Assembly (NCBI GenBank): GCA_977006965.1
Contig: OZ345385.1
Span: 682,001-746,000 of the forward strand
DNA: 64,000 nt
Source: Phymatolithon calcareum
Taxonomy: Eukaryota > Rhodophyta > Florideophyceae > Hapalidiales
Direction of reading: 5' to 3'
The notes beneath the pieces are model-generated. The model was not told the origin of the DNA, made no database searches, and saw only the letters and a list, made by a program, of their open reading frames with translations. Positions 11,799-23,091 of this stretch are shown here, one piece after another (the first letter of the stretch is position 1; each line of letters starts with the position of its first letter). The position numbers and the translations under genes are program-made.

Positions 11799-11987
11799 GC
11801 TAGGGCCTTTTCTGTGACAATCCGAAAAAAAGTAGTACAATGTTAGCGCTCAGGACCCCACGCTAAGGCCTTTTCTGTGACAATCTGAGAAAAAGTAGTA
11901 CAATGTTAGCACTGAGTACCGCACGCTAAGGCCTTTTCTGTGACAATCAGAGAAAAAGTAGTAATCGGTTAGCACTGAGGACCGCAC
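11799..11987. repeat. 63-bp tandem repeat, three copies
   Basis: Three head-to-tail copies, each exactly 63 bp, at 11799-11861, 11862-11924 and 11925-11987. Each starts GCTARGGCCTTTTCTGTG and ends near CACTGAGGACCGCAC or a variant. Copies differ by a few substitutions each. No coding potential was seen. Confidence 0.9.
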
Positions 11988-12078
11988 GTAAGAAGTTACC
12001 ATTTTTCGCCGTGGATAGCTCTACTTGTATTGGCCAAGTTCTGCTCTGAAAGTAGAATTGAATAGTGTATTATCTAAT

Positions 12079-12178
12079 GGGAAATTCGCATTGTCGTTAC
12101 AGTTTGGACCAATAGGTAGTCGAGAAAAGTAATACCTGCTGCTATTGGTCCAAATTTTAACGACAATGCGAATTTCCC
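12079..12178. repeat. long inverted repeat (37-bp arms, 26-bp loop)
   Basis: Arm 1 at 12079-12115 starts GGGAAATTCGCATTGTCGTT. Arm 2 at 12142-12178 is its near-perfect reverse complement. The arms can fold into a hairpin. It could be a miniature foldback transposon, but no flanking TSD was found. Confidence 0.8.
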
Positions 12179-12186
12179 CTGACCGT

Positions 12187-12291
12187 TTAGTCTGACCGGC
12201 AATTCATGGCGGGTGTATTACTTATTAAACTGGCTGCTTAGTCTGAACGGCAATTCAAGGCGGGAGTATTACTGTAAAAAGTAATACTCCC
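12187..12291. repeat. 36-bp direct repeats ending in a 12-bp hairpin
   Basis: Two direct copies of a 36-bp unit lie at 12187-12222 and 12238-12273. Both start TTAGTCTGA and end GTATTACT. The second runs into a perfect hairpin: GGGAGTATTACT at 12262-12273, a 6-base loop, and AGTAATACTCCC at 12280-12291. Together with the inverted repeat just upstream this looks like a decayed foldback-type element. Confidence 0.75.
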
Positions 12292-12991
12292 AGGCTCGCG
12301 TGGTACGATTATAATACTTTAGTTTATTCAAATGCTGGAAATTTTTAAATTTCAGTTTCTGTCGATATCCCAAAACAGAATCTAATTCAAGTAGTTCTTT
12401 TTACAAGTAGCGAAAAATCTAATCCACTCTGTAAATATTAGGCTCGAAAGCCTACATGCATGAATCCATCAGCTACACACTGTTGGATAGAAATGTCAAT
12501 GCTCAGAACTTCTGCAATAGTTCTAAAGAGAATTGAAAGAACTGCGGGGGGTGAGGGTAAAATTTAATTCTCAATAATCTTCTCGTGTCTCTCTTTGGTT
12601 TCTGAAAAGGGCAGTTGTAGCAAGTTCCAGCTTAATTGAAGTTTCCTTGCTAAATTAGTCGATTGAATGACCGTCGTCTAGATGCCGACATGTTTGGCAT
12701 GAAATTTGTTTTGCGCATGACCATAAAATTCTGAACGCATTGTGTTTTCCAATCTTCCGAAAGTCTACTTACGAGATCATCACTCATCATCATGATCTCG
12801 AGTGATGAGAGCACATGTGAAAGTGGTGCTAGCAACACGAAATCCAAACAAAATACAAGATTCTTGAATTGCATAGCTCCGAACATATATCTTTCCTCTA
12901 CTTCTCAATGTTTCAGATTCGGCTAAGGCAGGGTTGACCGGAACAGATCCCGAAGGGAAAGTTTCTAATAAAAACTGTGTCACGCCTTTAG
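12292..12991. other. no recognised feature
   Basis: AT-rich DNA with only short ORFs and no repeats shared with the rest of the window. Confidence 0.4.
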
Positions 12992-13165
12992 TTTTTTTTT
13001 TTTTTGAGCAAAGTTTATTTAAAAGCCCCACAGACTTCCGAAGATATGGGCAAGGCTTCCTCAGTTGCTACCTACCTTTGTGTAGCTTACGAAAACGCAC
13101 CGCCAGAGGGGCGGGCGGAAAAACTTAGGATCTTAGATATCCCATCTAAATTGCAGAACTCCAGT
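12992..13165 (-). mobile_element. LINE family D 3' end (5'-truncated copy)
   Basis: On the plus strand this reads poly(T), then TTTATTTAAAAGCCCCACAG and about 150 bp closely matching the 3' untranslated end of the family D copy at 28570-28720. The element is therefore on the minus strand and ends in poly(A). The right boundary is placed where the similarity fades. No clear TSD was found. Confidence 0.7.
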
Positions 13166-13747
13166 ATTGTTCGCCGTAGACGACCCCCGGTAGCGAGGAG
13201 TCATTGTGTGTTCGTTGCGCCACATATTGCAGCTCGGTGATCAGTGCACCGAGCTCGTTTGACAGCTGATCCGATAGCATGTCGTAACCGCGCATGGCAC
13301 GTGGCGCGGTACTCGCATAAGTCCCTATTGATTAAGGGCGTTGACATCGTCTCTATAGATGCTCTGCCGGCAGCGGCATACCGCTGGTATCACGCGTTTA
13401 GTGTAAGATGGTCCTTGTCAAATACGATGGGAACGGAATGATTGAATTAAATCGGAACTCCTCCCTAAACACGATCATGATGTTGAATAATGATTTCATG
13501 ACTAAATTCCAAGTGTCGCTAAAACGTCTTCTCAACGCTACATCAGTTCTCCGCACTGGAAGGCAAACGTGAGTTAGGAAGCAGGATATCTTCAGAGTTC
13601 TGCCACATTGAACATAATCATTTCGGGTCAGGGGGTCATTTTGCTCTACCGCTCTCCTCGCACTTAGTACTGGACAGTATCACGTTGTTGCGCTACTGAA
13701 AATTTCATTATAGAATCTTCCCCGGGATTTCCATTTTTCATGAGGAC
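13166..13747. other. no recognised gene
   Basis: Upstream region of the small secreted-protein gene. No domain or repeat was seen apart from its TATA box at the right end. Confidence 0.35.
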
Positions 13748-13755
13748 TATAAAAG
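13748..13755 (+). promoter_or_regulatory. TATA box
   Basis: TATAAAAG lies 101 bp before the ATG at 13856. That spacing would give a transcription start near 13780 and a 5' leader of roughly 75 bases. The match to the eukaryotic TATA consensus is full, and the position fits the only ORF with a signal peptide nearby. Confidence 0.55.
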
Positions 13756-13855
13756 CCACTTTCTCATTCAGTCTCTGTCAGATCTGGGAGCAAGCAGAAC
13801 CAAAAACTAAAAAACCCAAAAGCACAAGCGTTGCAGAACATCATCGTTTCCATGA

Positions 13856-14194
13856 ATGGCGATTCTCACAGCCATTGGTGTCGCCTTTGCATTTTGTTAC
13901 GTCTCGCTCGCACATGCCGCCCCGCCTCCTATGTCGCCCCTAAACTCCCTCACATACGCCGCCGAACGTCCTGTCTTGCACGATCATGCACCGCATCACA
14001 AGCAGGAGACCTGTCACAATAAGTGCCGCTTCCGGTTTTGTGACTATCAGACCGTCTTCAAAATCGGTCAACGCTCTGGGGTGGCCTTCACCGGCGCAAT
14101 CTGCTCCAATGTCGGCAAGCGTATTGGGATAGTCAAGTCGACCGGAGAAGCGTACATTTTCGATGGAAACAGCATCATCAAGATTTCCAAGTAG
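13856..14194 (+). CDS. small secreted cysteine-containing protein (112 aa)
   Basis: The protein opens with a typical signal peptide: MAILTAIGVAFAFCYVSLA, with a likely cut after AHA. A Pro-rich linker (APPPMSPLN) and a basic/His stretch (HDHAPHHKQ) follow. The mature part has four cysteines, three of them in CHNKCRFRFC and one in ICSN. A hydrophobic/Gly pattern follows, ending FDGNSIIKISK. It is predicted to be exported. I do not recognise the family, and effector or cell-wall roles would be guesses. A TATA box sits upstream. Codon pattern and signal peptide make it one of the more credible genes here. Confidence 0.55.
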   Translation: MAILTAIGVAFAFCYVSLAHAAPPPMSPLNSLTYAAERPVLHDHAPHHKQETCHNKCRFRFCDYQTVFKIGQRSGVAFTGAICSNVGKRIGIVKSTGEAYIFDGNSIIKISK

Positions 14195-15576
14195 CATCCT
14201 AGCAAGCTCGAGGCACCGTTTTCAGCAAACTTCTTCAAGTCGTATATTGTGGATCGCGATAACGTTTCTGGAAGTGGGCAGGAAGAAGCGCAGAAGAATC
14301 AGCTGTGGTTCTTGCAGAATAGGTGTGTTGTGATCCCTGTGACTTCGTATCAGGTTCTGCACAGGTACGGATATGTTGTGGGGGAGAAGCAGAGGACGGG
14401 AGAGCCTTTGAGGGACTGTGTGGAGTTCGTGACTGAAAGCACCTCAATTTTTAAGCCTTTTGCAACCCCAAAGCATATCGTGCCCGGCCAAACAGCAAGC
14501 AAGAGCCGCAAGCACCACACCTCTCTCCACCTCAGCAACAAGAACTTTGGTACGGATACCGGTCGTGAAGATAATATTCTCCATGAGTTTTAAACTGGTC
14601 TGGTACACGTGAGTAGTCATGTGGATTTCCAACGCAAACGGAACCGTCCCCTGTACTCTTACAGATCGCTATTTAATCTGAAATCAGACATTTATAAATC
14701 GTCAACACAAATCTGGCTGTTCCTTGCACAGCTCCCTTCCTACAAATTGTTCTGAGAGCTATGAGTTCTCCGCAGTGCTCTTCAGTATGGCCTCTAGTCT
14801 CAAGTAACTTCGAGCCTAAGCATCGAGGACAATTGTACGCACATCAGTGAGTGCTCTGTGAAGTACTGCGTAGGAAACCTTGAAGATTGATTTGGATTGC
14901 ATATGAAACTAACGTTGTCAAAGAATGGCCAGCAATCTGTAAACAAGGAGCAATCAGTTGAACATTTGGAGCAATCTTTGAGCTCGGTATCTTGAGCTTG
15001 GTCGCTGATGCTTAATCCTTAGAACTAAATGTGGCAATCGCTGACCTATGTAGGAAAGAGAGAGCAGTCTACACCGACGTGAGAAAAACAGTCCAACTAT
15101 TTCGTGGTACAGCATACTAAAGAATAGTACGCCACGAAACCTAGAGCTGGTATGTAATCTTACCAGACAACATATATGTCCTGGATTGCATCTAGACACC
15201 AGAAAAACATTCCTGTTCGGGAAAACCACACAATAACTCACAAACATCCTGTCAAGGATCTAGGTTTTCTCAATGTGTTTTATCCATTACATTATGTAGA
15301 GGTATTTGTAGGTTTCAGTCAAGCACGCCACTGAAGAGTGGACAGGCTTGACGTACAGGAGCAACTTATTGCTATCTGAAAGGACCCAAAACACGGCAAT
15401 CAGAGCGCACGGTACTCAGCATTCGAGAAACAGTGTAGGTGCAGTTTGGAGCTTCGAAAGCCACCGCTGCAACACGTTTCATGGAAAAAATTTTATAGCC
15501 CCTGCGCGAGTGGTCTCGAATGGATGGGAGACCGAGCCGTTATTCGGTCCAGGTTCTGAGGCATGGGCAACATCAT
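14195..15576. other. no recognised gene
   Basis: Holds an open frame at 14249-14593 (+) directly after the secreted-protein gene, with no known domain. It may be 3' untranslated sequence or a second exon, but no convincing splice sites link the two. The rest is AT-rich. Confidence 0.3.
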
Positions 15577-15649
15577 GTTACTCGCTAGCAACGGATGCAC
15601 AATGGGTCACATGATGTGACCCATTGTGCATCCGTTGCTAGCGAGTAAC
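15577..15649. repeat. perfect 73-bp palindrome
   Basis: Arms of 36 bp at 15577-15612 and 15614-15649 are exact reverse complements separated by a single G. The left arm starts GTTACTCGCTAGCAACGG. Similarity stops abruptly on both sides. It could form a cruciform, or be a fold-back artefact of sequencing or amplification. Confidence 0.9.
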
Positions 15650-16243
15650 TTCAGTCAAGTTATACACCCATTACCACTATATACATGTAAGGACCGGAGG
15701 TTTGAACTGAGGGCAGCGAACGAGCCTACACAGTTTGTTCTTAGCAACTGCTTGTATCTGTCGTTTTTCTGTTTGTCCACGGCATCGTGGATTTTCGTAA
15801 CTTATGGAAGCTGCGCCCGTTTCTGTACAAGGGCAGGTGAACATGGCACCCATTGCCCTTGTTTTTCAAATACTAACTTTTGAGACGTACATATCGGTAC
15901 AGTGTTGGCCGGCTGACGTGGAAATTGGATTCGTAAATTTAGAACAGAGGCAAATGTTTCATACCTTGTTGCCGCTCTTTCCGGACAGATCATTCGACGT
16001 CATCAGCGGCCTTTGTTTCACATGCTTTAAGACACAGTCCTAAAACACGATAATTTCGGACCAATGAGCTCCTAACTTTATTGCTAAAAGTCTCGCAGTC
16101 TTTTCGAACATGTGGGCTTTATTATTCATATATTTAGTCACGGCAGTTATACCCTAGCTGAGTAAAAGGGTTTAGCGCCGTCTGCAGCAAATTCCCATGC
16201 TCTCCAAAGGCGCAGCAGACTCCGACTCTAGCACTTCCTGAAC
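15650..16243. other. no recognised gene
   Basis: Short ORFs only. No domain or shared repeat was seen. Confidence 0.4.
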
Positions 16244-17376
16244 ATGGCAGATTATGTCATTGACGGAGTGCTCATTGTGCTCATTGCACCTCGTTCTGGT
16301 GATCCGTACTACGCAGAAGTTGCGGATAAGATCTTCGATTTTCAAGTCTCTTTTGCGGAGATCCTTGCGTGGGCAGCCCACGGCGACACCTTCCTCATTC
16401 TCACCGATGACAGCTCATATTCCAAGTACAGCGATGCCCTGAGTGAGACAGCACATGAGTCTGGCGACGTCCTTCAATTTCCCATTTCAGACATCTGGGT
16501 CAGAGACTTCAGTCCTTCAAAAACGGTGGCTCCTGTCATGTTTCACTATACAGCCGCACGACAAGGTGGTGGTCACCGTGGTCGAGCGGATGCCGACCCA
16601 TGTCCAAGAAGAGTTTGCAAAGCTTTTGGAGGGAGCTGGAGTCATTTTCGCCGAAAGTGACCTGCTTAACGACGGAGGAAATTTTGTCAATGATTATGAC
16701 GGCCGCGCCGTCGTAATTAAGTGGATTTATTGAGAAGGTACCATGTGTCCCAACGTAGGGAAAGTCGGCACCTTTCTTAGCACTCTGCTACACTCGAAAT
16801 TTTGGTTCCTTAATCAGAATTACTTAGTATCGCGTCGATGGCTCGGGCCACGTTGATCTCTTCTGCGGGGGTCCATGTTGGCTTCCTCAGAATGCTCTTC
16901 AGTATTCTAACTTCCCATGCTCCTTGACTGCCCATTTCTTCTATTAACTTCGGAGAGTTTCTTGGAAACTGACCTACAAACCATCTTGCACAGAGAATTC
17001 TGTGCCTGCTTTCTTTCATCCTCACTGCTTGGTGCAGTGTACCATTCTTGGCAAATGTTATTTTCCTAGCGCGGCGTTCTTCTTGCTGTTCCGAGGCTAG
17101 TCGGAGGACACTCCTGTCTCGGATATCGGTTGGTGTGCTCGATTTTCGCATGCGATCCAGCGTTTCGAGTTTCAGCTCTGCCCCCGCGTCGCATGACTCC
17201 TCCACAACCTTCCTAAGTCTTCGCGTTAACTTCGAGAGAAGGTGCTGTCGGCGGAACTCCCATGGTTCTATTTGGCACAGCTTCATTAGTCTTCTCCAGT
17301 GCCGCACGGCCGCGCCGTCATAAGCCGCAAGTTTTTGCGAGATAATGACCTTGGGAGGATGAGGCCCGCGCAATAA
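16244..17376 (+). pseudogene. agmatine-deiminase-like (PAD family) gene, frameshifted and split by a LINE
   Basis: Enzymes of this family hydrolyse guanidino groups (agmatine to N-carbamoylputrescine). The frame from 16244 carries the DIWVRDFSP block, which matches the family's conserved WxRDxxP region, at about 16490-16515. Near 16555 the frame shifts, with likely loss of some codons. It resumes in the 16443 frame with LLNDGGNFVNDYDGRAV, where GGN is the family motif. At 16713 a family A LINE is inserted. Deleting it and one TSD joins RAV directly to ISRKFLRDND at 17320-17349 in the same frame, then a TAA at 17374. The catalytic His and Cys regions normally further downstream are absent. Identity is likely; the gene is dead. 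Confidence 0.8.
16713..17305 (-). mobile_element. 5'-truncated LINE copy, family A, with 14-bp TSD
   Basis: The minus strand encodes the family A C-terminus (RRLMKLCQIEPWEFRR, then KITFAKNGTLHQAVRMKESRH, ending with an ARAIDAIL block). It then has the 3' tail with TTCTCAATAAATCCACTTAATTAC reading away from the gene. The TSD ACGGCCGCGCCGTC lies at 16699-16712 and 17306-17319. The insertion is 593 bp and lies in the agmatine-deiminase-like gene in antisense. The 187-aa minus-strand ORF seen here is a LINE/host chimera. Confidence 0.9.
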
Positions 17377-19253
17377 TACAAGAGCAGACCGGAGTCGAAC
17401 ATTTAAGCTTCATCGAAGCAGGTGAGCAAGGCGGACTCGAGCATTCGGACGGCGTTGTTTGTCACTCGTCTTTAATTGAAGTATTGTAAAGTTTGCCGGT
17501 TACCAACTGGAGGTTAAATGGCATATTGACTTCTAACCATATATCCTGTGTGTCGCGCTCGATCGTAATCCGAATGGTTCAATTTTTTTGATCGCCCTTG
17601 CTCCTTTCATTGCTTCTTCTATTTCTCGCTCTGTGCACCGTCTTCCTAGCAAAAGATATAGCTGCAAATCCGCACTGATGATGAATACAATTTATATTGA
17701 TCGCTGCTAAATGCTCTAGCGCCCCTGGGGGTTTCAACCTTTCAGCTTCGCCTCATATTTTAGACTTGAAATAAGAGTGGCGATGTCGCCGTCTTGAGCC
17801 TTCAGCACTTTGGTAATCGATGTCCTTATATAGCCTTTTCTAAGGTGCTTCCGGCATTCTGAAGCTCCAAGAGCTCGCAGCTCCCCAAGCGCAACATAAT
17901 CTAATTGTTACGCGTTTATCACCACTACGTGAAACTACTTCCAGCTTCCACTCCCAATAATGCACGGAAGTTCTGTGAATGGAGCGACCAACATAAATAC
18001 GAAAACCGTCCTCATAAACACTTTCACCATATCAAAGCATTACGATAAGCATCACATTCATAGAGAATGAGGCGTACGACTGAGAGCAAAGTAATAAGAG
18101 TGGGAATCAAGGAGACATTTAACCTCTTTCTGGATAGCTAGCATCTTTTACGAAAAGTATAACCTCAACCACTCAAGTTCCTCACACAACAACCACAACC
18201 TTTACTAGCAGTAGAGAAGAACAGCGCGACATTACATTCCTGTGTAGGGTACAGGCTTGGCATTCTTGCTCACAAGCCCGCGCGAAATCTAGAGCTCTTG
18301 AAGATAGCACTAACCGATTCCTCAGTTTAAACATTCCATGTTCTTGCTTACCTACATCCCCTTGCCGTCGATTGGGATGTTTCCTCAAAATGTGCGAAAA
18401 AGTAATCTCATAGATCATGGAAGATTCGTCTAAGTTTTCTGCGAAGAGCCGTTCAAAGACAACATAAGATCCGCCTGTGTATGTGATGTCGACATCCAAT
18501 AACAACTAAAGGGACTAGAATCAAGCTCCGAATCTCGCTCGTGTTCGGCAGGTCAGAGTAGTCGCACATTGGTCCCTTGGAACAGTTGCATGAAAGCTGC
18601 GGATCAATGGAAGCAAATAAACACGAAGCCATGTTATTCTAGAAAGTCGACCTTAGTGAGGCACGAGATTTGCTTGCAAAAGAACAGTCACACGGATTGT
18701 TGGGGGCATAGCAACGCTTAATTAAACACCCAAGCTGCGTAGTCAATGGATGCTATTTGCAGACGCAGACCCACAGCAACCTGAGCGAACACGCTCCCAC
18801 ATGAGGTGTACGCTAGAAGGTAGTGCACCAATCAGAAAAGTCGAGTATTGAGCGTTTTACTCGGAGAAACTAATTTCGTGCAATTGAGAACCATTTCTGC
18901 TTTTTCTAAGACAACTCTAAGGACAAGTAGTGCGATTAACGCTACTTAGAACTCCGAGGAACAATATATGATCGACCATCTTCGACACATATTTCGCGGG
19001 GTGCTCGATCAGGCTCAGATTCCAATTGACAAAGAAACATCACGGGCACTTTAAGCCTTCTAAATGGCGATCTGTTCACCAGAACTTGAATTCGTATTGT
19101 TGCCAGTAGCCAGTTTGCTCCGGCAACTGTCACCGAGAAGTTTTTAATGCAAATATGTTGCGTTGCTGTACAGGCTTAAGATTGAAAACAAAGAAGAGCG
19201 CCAAGAGCAAGGATACATCCTTGATGTCACGTGATGTTTTCCATTTGAGCTTC
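17377..19253. other. no recognised gene; weak LINE family F-like 3' end near 17490-17900
   Basis: At 17497-17525 the sequence ACCAACTGGAGGTTAAATGG is shared with the family F 3' ends at 32950 and 63000. The following 400 bp keep weak similarity to F on the minus strand, including a stretch resembling the post-RT region near 17820-17890. From 18000 to 19253 nothing was recognised. Confidence 0.4.
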
Positions 19254-19280
19254 CTTCTTTCTTTCTTTCTTTCTTTCTTT
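19254..19280. repeat. TTCT microsatellite at the copia left border
   Basis: About seven CTTT units. The decayed copia gag begins immediately to its right, so the array marks the truncated left end of that element. Confidence 0.85.
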
Positions 19281-19289
19281 ACTGTGGAA

Positions 19290-21060
19290 ATATGAACTCC
19301 TGAAAAGCAGCTTTGTGCCCTCGCCGAAAACTCTAATTACGAGACTAAGGCGAGTGTGCAGATGGCCTTCACCAACCTCGAATACGACGGGGGCCAATCC
19401 ATGTCCGAGTACATCGCTGTGTTCGAGCAGCACGCAGCTCGACTGGAAGCGATGGAGGCTAGCATCTAGGACAGCATGCTAGTGAAGCTTTTCTTGCGTT
19501 CGTTCGGTCCGGCTCGAGAGTGCTCATACGGTGCAACAATTTCTGCTCTCCAGACGAAGGAGACGGTCATGTGGACCCAGGTGTCCGCGAGGCTGTTGCA
19601 AAAGTACTAGACCGTCACTGCCGCCGAGAAACGAGGTGAGAAGGGGCTTAAGGACGAGAAAGCGCTGCACGCCGACCGCGGGGAGAAGCGCCGATGTTAT
19701 TACTGCAAGAAAGTGGGGCAGCTGAAGAAGGATTACCGGAAGAGGATGGGCAACCTAAAGAATCATGAAGGCGGCCTGTCTAATGAGGGCGCGTTCGTCG
19801 CAAGGACGGAACGCATGCACGCCAGCACGGCGCTAATGGACTCAGGAGCCTCACGCCACATGATGAAGACGGACGAGCTGGTCGCGGTATCAAGCGGCGC
19901 GGCGGACACGCGCATCATTACAGCAAGTGGTACGCTCGGGGCGGATGGCGTCGGCAAGGCGCGGCTGCATATTGGCAGTGGAACGCCATCGGTACAGCTG
20001 GATCGCGTTCTGATCGTTCCAGAGCTCAGTAGCAATCTCATTTCGGTCGGCGGGCTATGCGATACGGGTGCAGAAGTGGTATTTACGAAACAAGGTTGCC
20101 GCGTCATGAAGCACGGAAAATGTGTTGGGCGTGGGCAACGCAGTGGCGGACTGTATGAAGTGAATCTCACTTCCGTCGAAGAGCTGCACGTTGTGCAGGA
20201 GGCACCGAAGAAGGCGCTTGATTTGTGGCATGCATGCATGCCCGCATGAGTCACACCGACCGCCGTGCCATCGAGCGTATGTATGGCTCGTGAGGAAATT
20301 GTCGAGGGTCTCGACATGGACTTGACGAAAGAGAAGCAGCTATGCACGCCGTATGTGACGGGAAAAATGCCGCGCGGGCCTATGTGCAGCCGCTCGCACG
20401 TGTCGACCAAACCAAAGCAGGGACGGCAATTCACACGGACGTGTGCGACATGACAACACCGTTACTCGGTGGGGCGAGATATTTCGTCACGTCACGTTCC
20501 AAGACGAGGCGAGTGGGCACGTACGCACTGTCGCCACGAAGAAAAAGAGCGAGGCGTCGCCGAAGCTTCTCGCATACAGTACATTAAATGGATCGAGCGA
20601 CAGACGGGCACGCAGGTCAAGCGCGTGATGATGGATGGTGGCGGCGAATATACACCGGCTGAAACTAAGCTGGTGGAGATGGGCGTCGAAGTGACACGCA
20701 GCAGCCCGTACATACCTGAGGAGAATGGCAAGGCGGAACGGAACGCATCAACCGCACCGCACGCTCCTCTACCACGTTCGCAGTATGCTCGCGACGGCAA
20801 AATTGCCCAAGACATTCTCGGGGGAGGCTTTGCCCATGGCGTGTGAAGTTCGCAACGCAACGCAACGCAACGCAACAACGTCGCCAAGGTTACACCGGGA
20901 GACAGGTTACACCACACGAACAAGTCACCGGCGAGAAACCGTATATGGGCCATTTTAGAGTGTTCGGGAGTCGGGTGTGGATCAAAGCACCGCCGAAGGG
21001 CACAAAGAAACTCGATGGGCGTGCGTTAGTTACCGGGACTAGTCTGCTCATGAACTGCAG
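19290..21060 (+). pseudogene. copia gag-protease-integrase remnant
   Basis: The gag (UBN2-type) region runs from about 19290, with MSEYIAVFEQHAARLEAM near 19400 and internal stops at 19467 and 19609. A decayed zinc knuckle at about 19694-19735 reads CYYCKKVGQLKKDY, so the His and last Cys of CX2CX4HX4C are lost. The protease has the DSGAS triad near 19840. The pre-integrase and integrase core follow in three different frames. Visible are TDVCD (first Asp), GGGEYT near 20640, PYIPEENGKAERN (the family's NGxAER block), and the YHVRSMLATAKLPK stretch in another frame. A CAACG microsatellite-like run at 20856-20880 disrupts the end. Confidence 0.8.
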
Positions 21061-21594
21061 TTAGTGTCGTACGGGAAATATCGGGTGTATCTATCTCGAG
21101 AAGGAGTGCGCGCACTCATCCGAAAAAGTCGTCACTGTATACAGTATAACGTACGTGGTCGAATCAGAATTCCCAGCCTGGAAGTGGAACGGGCCCAGGT
21201 ACAACGCTTACAATCATGATGGAATCAAGATAAATCTACTGTAATGGGTCGCATGACAACACCGACAACGCTGTTCCGCAGAAACAAGCGAGCGTTACGA
21301 TCACCGTACCTGCGCCCCCTGTTCAGGAGGAGACGCCCCAGAGTGAGGCAGCTGCGAGCTCGCAATGCAAGGCTCACCCGTTCCAACTCAATCGAAAGTC
21401 AGTCCGCCGCGTCCATCACGGCGCCGCGCCGCTCACAGCGCGTACGCAAGGCAGCTATCAAGTACGCGGATGAATTCGGGTTGATGGCTCTAGACGCCAC
21501 TATCAAATACGATGAAGCGATGGCCGGTTCCGAGTCGGCGCAGTGACAGATCGCACCTGAGGAGGAGCTTTCCTCCATAGCGGAGAATGATACA

Positions 21595-22985
21595 ATGAAG
21601 GAGGCAGTGCTGTCGGCCGGACGTGTCGCGCTCTCATCCCACTTCGTATTTAAGAGCAAGTTGGCGGCAGACGGGACAGTCAGTCAGTCGGTACAAGGCC
21701 AGGTTGGTTGGTCGTCCATGGTAACCGGCAGCGACCAGGCGTCGACTTCGACGAGACGTACGCGCCGGTCGTTGATTTTGAGGACGCGCTCCTCATTCTC
21801 GGATACTACGTCGGGCTCGGCGCTCGCGTTGATCTCGTGCATTTCGTAACCGCCTTCCTTAATGGCAAATTCGAGCGGGAGGTGTACATGACACTGCCAC
21901 GAGCGTACGATGTCAATGAAAAAGTCTATCGTCTCAAGAAATGTCTTTATGGACTAACGCAGTCACCTCGCAACTGGCATGCTAGCCTGACAGCAGCACT
22001 CAGCGACATGGGATTCAGCGAGCTCTCGTCGGCATCGTGCGTGCGTGTTCGTCAACGGCGAGGGAGATGATCGCGTCGCGTCGTACTACCTGTGTATGTG
22101 GATGACCTCATAATCATTTGCATGCGCTGGTCGCACGTGGACGAAACAAAGCGTGCACTGGCCGATAAGTTCGAGGTCACTGACTTGGGTGCGCTCACAT
22201 ATTTCCTTGCCATTAAGTTCGACCGGAGCGAGTGCGACAAGAAAATGTCCCTAACACAGGAGGCTTACACGCGCCGTGTGCTATAGCGCTTCTCGATACC
22301 AATGGCTACACCAATGGAGGAAGGGTTTCTACTACAGGCCGGAAAAGGGCCACAATCTGAGGAGGAGAGACAGGAAATGGCTGAAACCATACCGTGCGCT
22401 CGTGGAGTGCCTGCTGTACCTCGCACGCAGAACACGCCCAGATATAAGTTACGCCGTATCGCTGCTGTGCCGCAGCGTGCAGGACCCTGCGCTGCATCAC
22501 TGGAAAGCGTCCAAACGCGTACTGATGTACCTACTTGGCAGCGTGTGCCATGGCATCGAAATCGGAGCGGTGCGCGCCATGGCGAACGACGCATCAAGCC
22601 TGGTTTCGTACACCGACGCCGACTTTGCCGGCGATTCATCCGACCGCAATTCGTGCAGCGGCGCATTGCTGCTGCTGAATAGAGGGCCGGCCGCATGGCG
22701 GTCGGCGAAACAGAAGCTGGTGGCTCTCTCCTCTACTGAGGCTGAATACATTGCGCTGGCTGAGGCGTGCGTGGCGGTGGCTCACGCACGTAACATACTG
22801 CAAGAGCTGGGTCTCTCTCTCGCCGCGACGCCCGGCATGGAGGATGACCAGAGCTGCATGTCTTGGGTCTACGAGGGTAGTCGAAAGTCGAAGCACTTGC
22901 ACGTCAAGTATCACTACGAGAGAGAGACATGGAGCGCAGCGGTAATATCGCCGTGCAGTACTGCCCGATAGCGGAGATGCTGGCA
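21595..22985 (+). pseudogene. copia reverse transcriptase-RNase H remnant
   Basis: The RT starts with FDETYAPVVDFEDAL near 21745, followed by VTAFLNGKFEREVYM and YRLKKCLYGLTQSPRNWH. After a frameshift the active-site YVDD is at 22095-22106, then DLGALTYFLAIKFDR. RNase H follows from about 22590: SYTDADFAGD, RSAKQKLVALSSTEAEYIAL, and DQSCMSWVYEGSRKSKHL. At least three frame changes and a TAG at 22284 separate the parts, so no active polyprotein is made. Confidence 0.85.
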
Positions 22986-23091
22986 GACGCGATGACGAAG
23001 CTGCTCGGAAAGGTGCAGTTCGCATATCTGGTGAACAAATTCATGTCGTCGGTGCCATCGCTGGACTAGGTGCCCTTCCGTCGAGGAGGAG

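Noticed and set aside
12992-13165. TSD for the family D tail
   Set aside because: No matching direct repeat found to the right; boundary left approximate.
16810-17373. 187-codon minus-strand ORF as a gene
   Set aside because: Crosses the TSD at 17306-17319; the first part is antisense to the agmatine-deiminase-like gene and the rest is LINE A.
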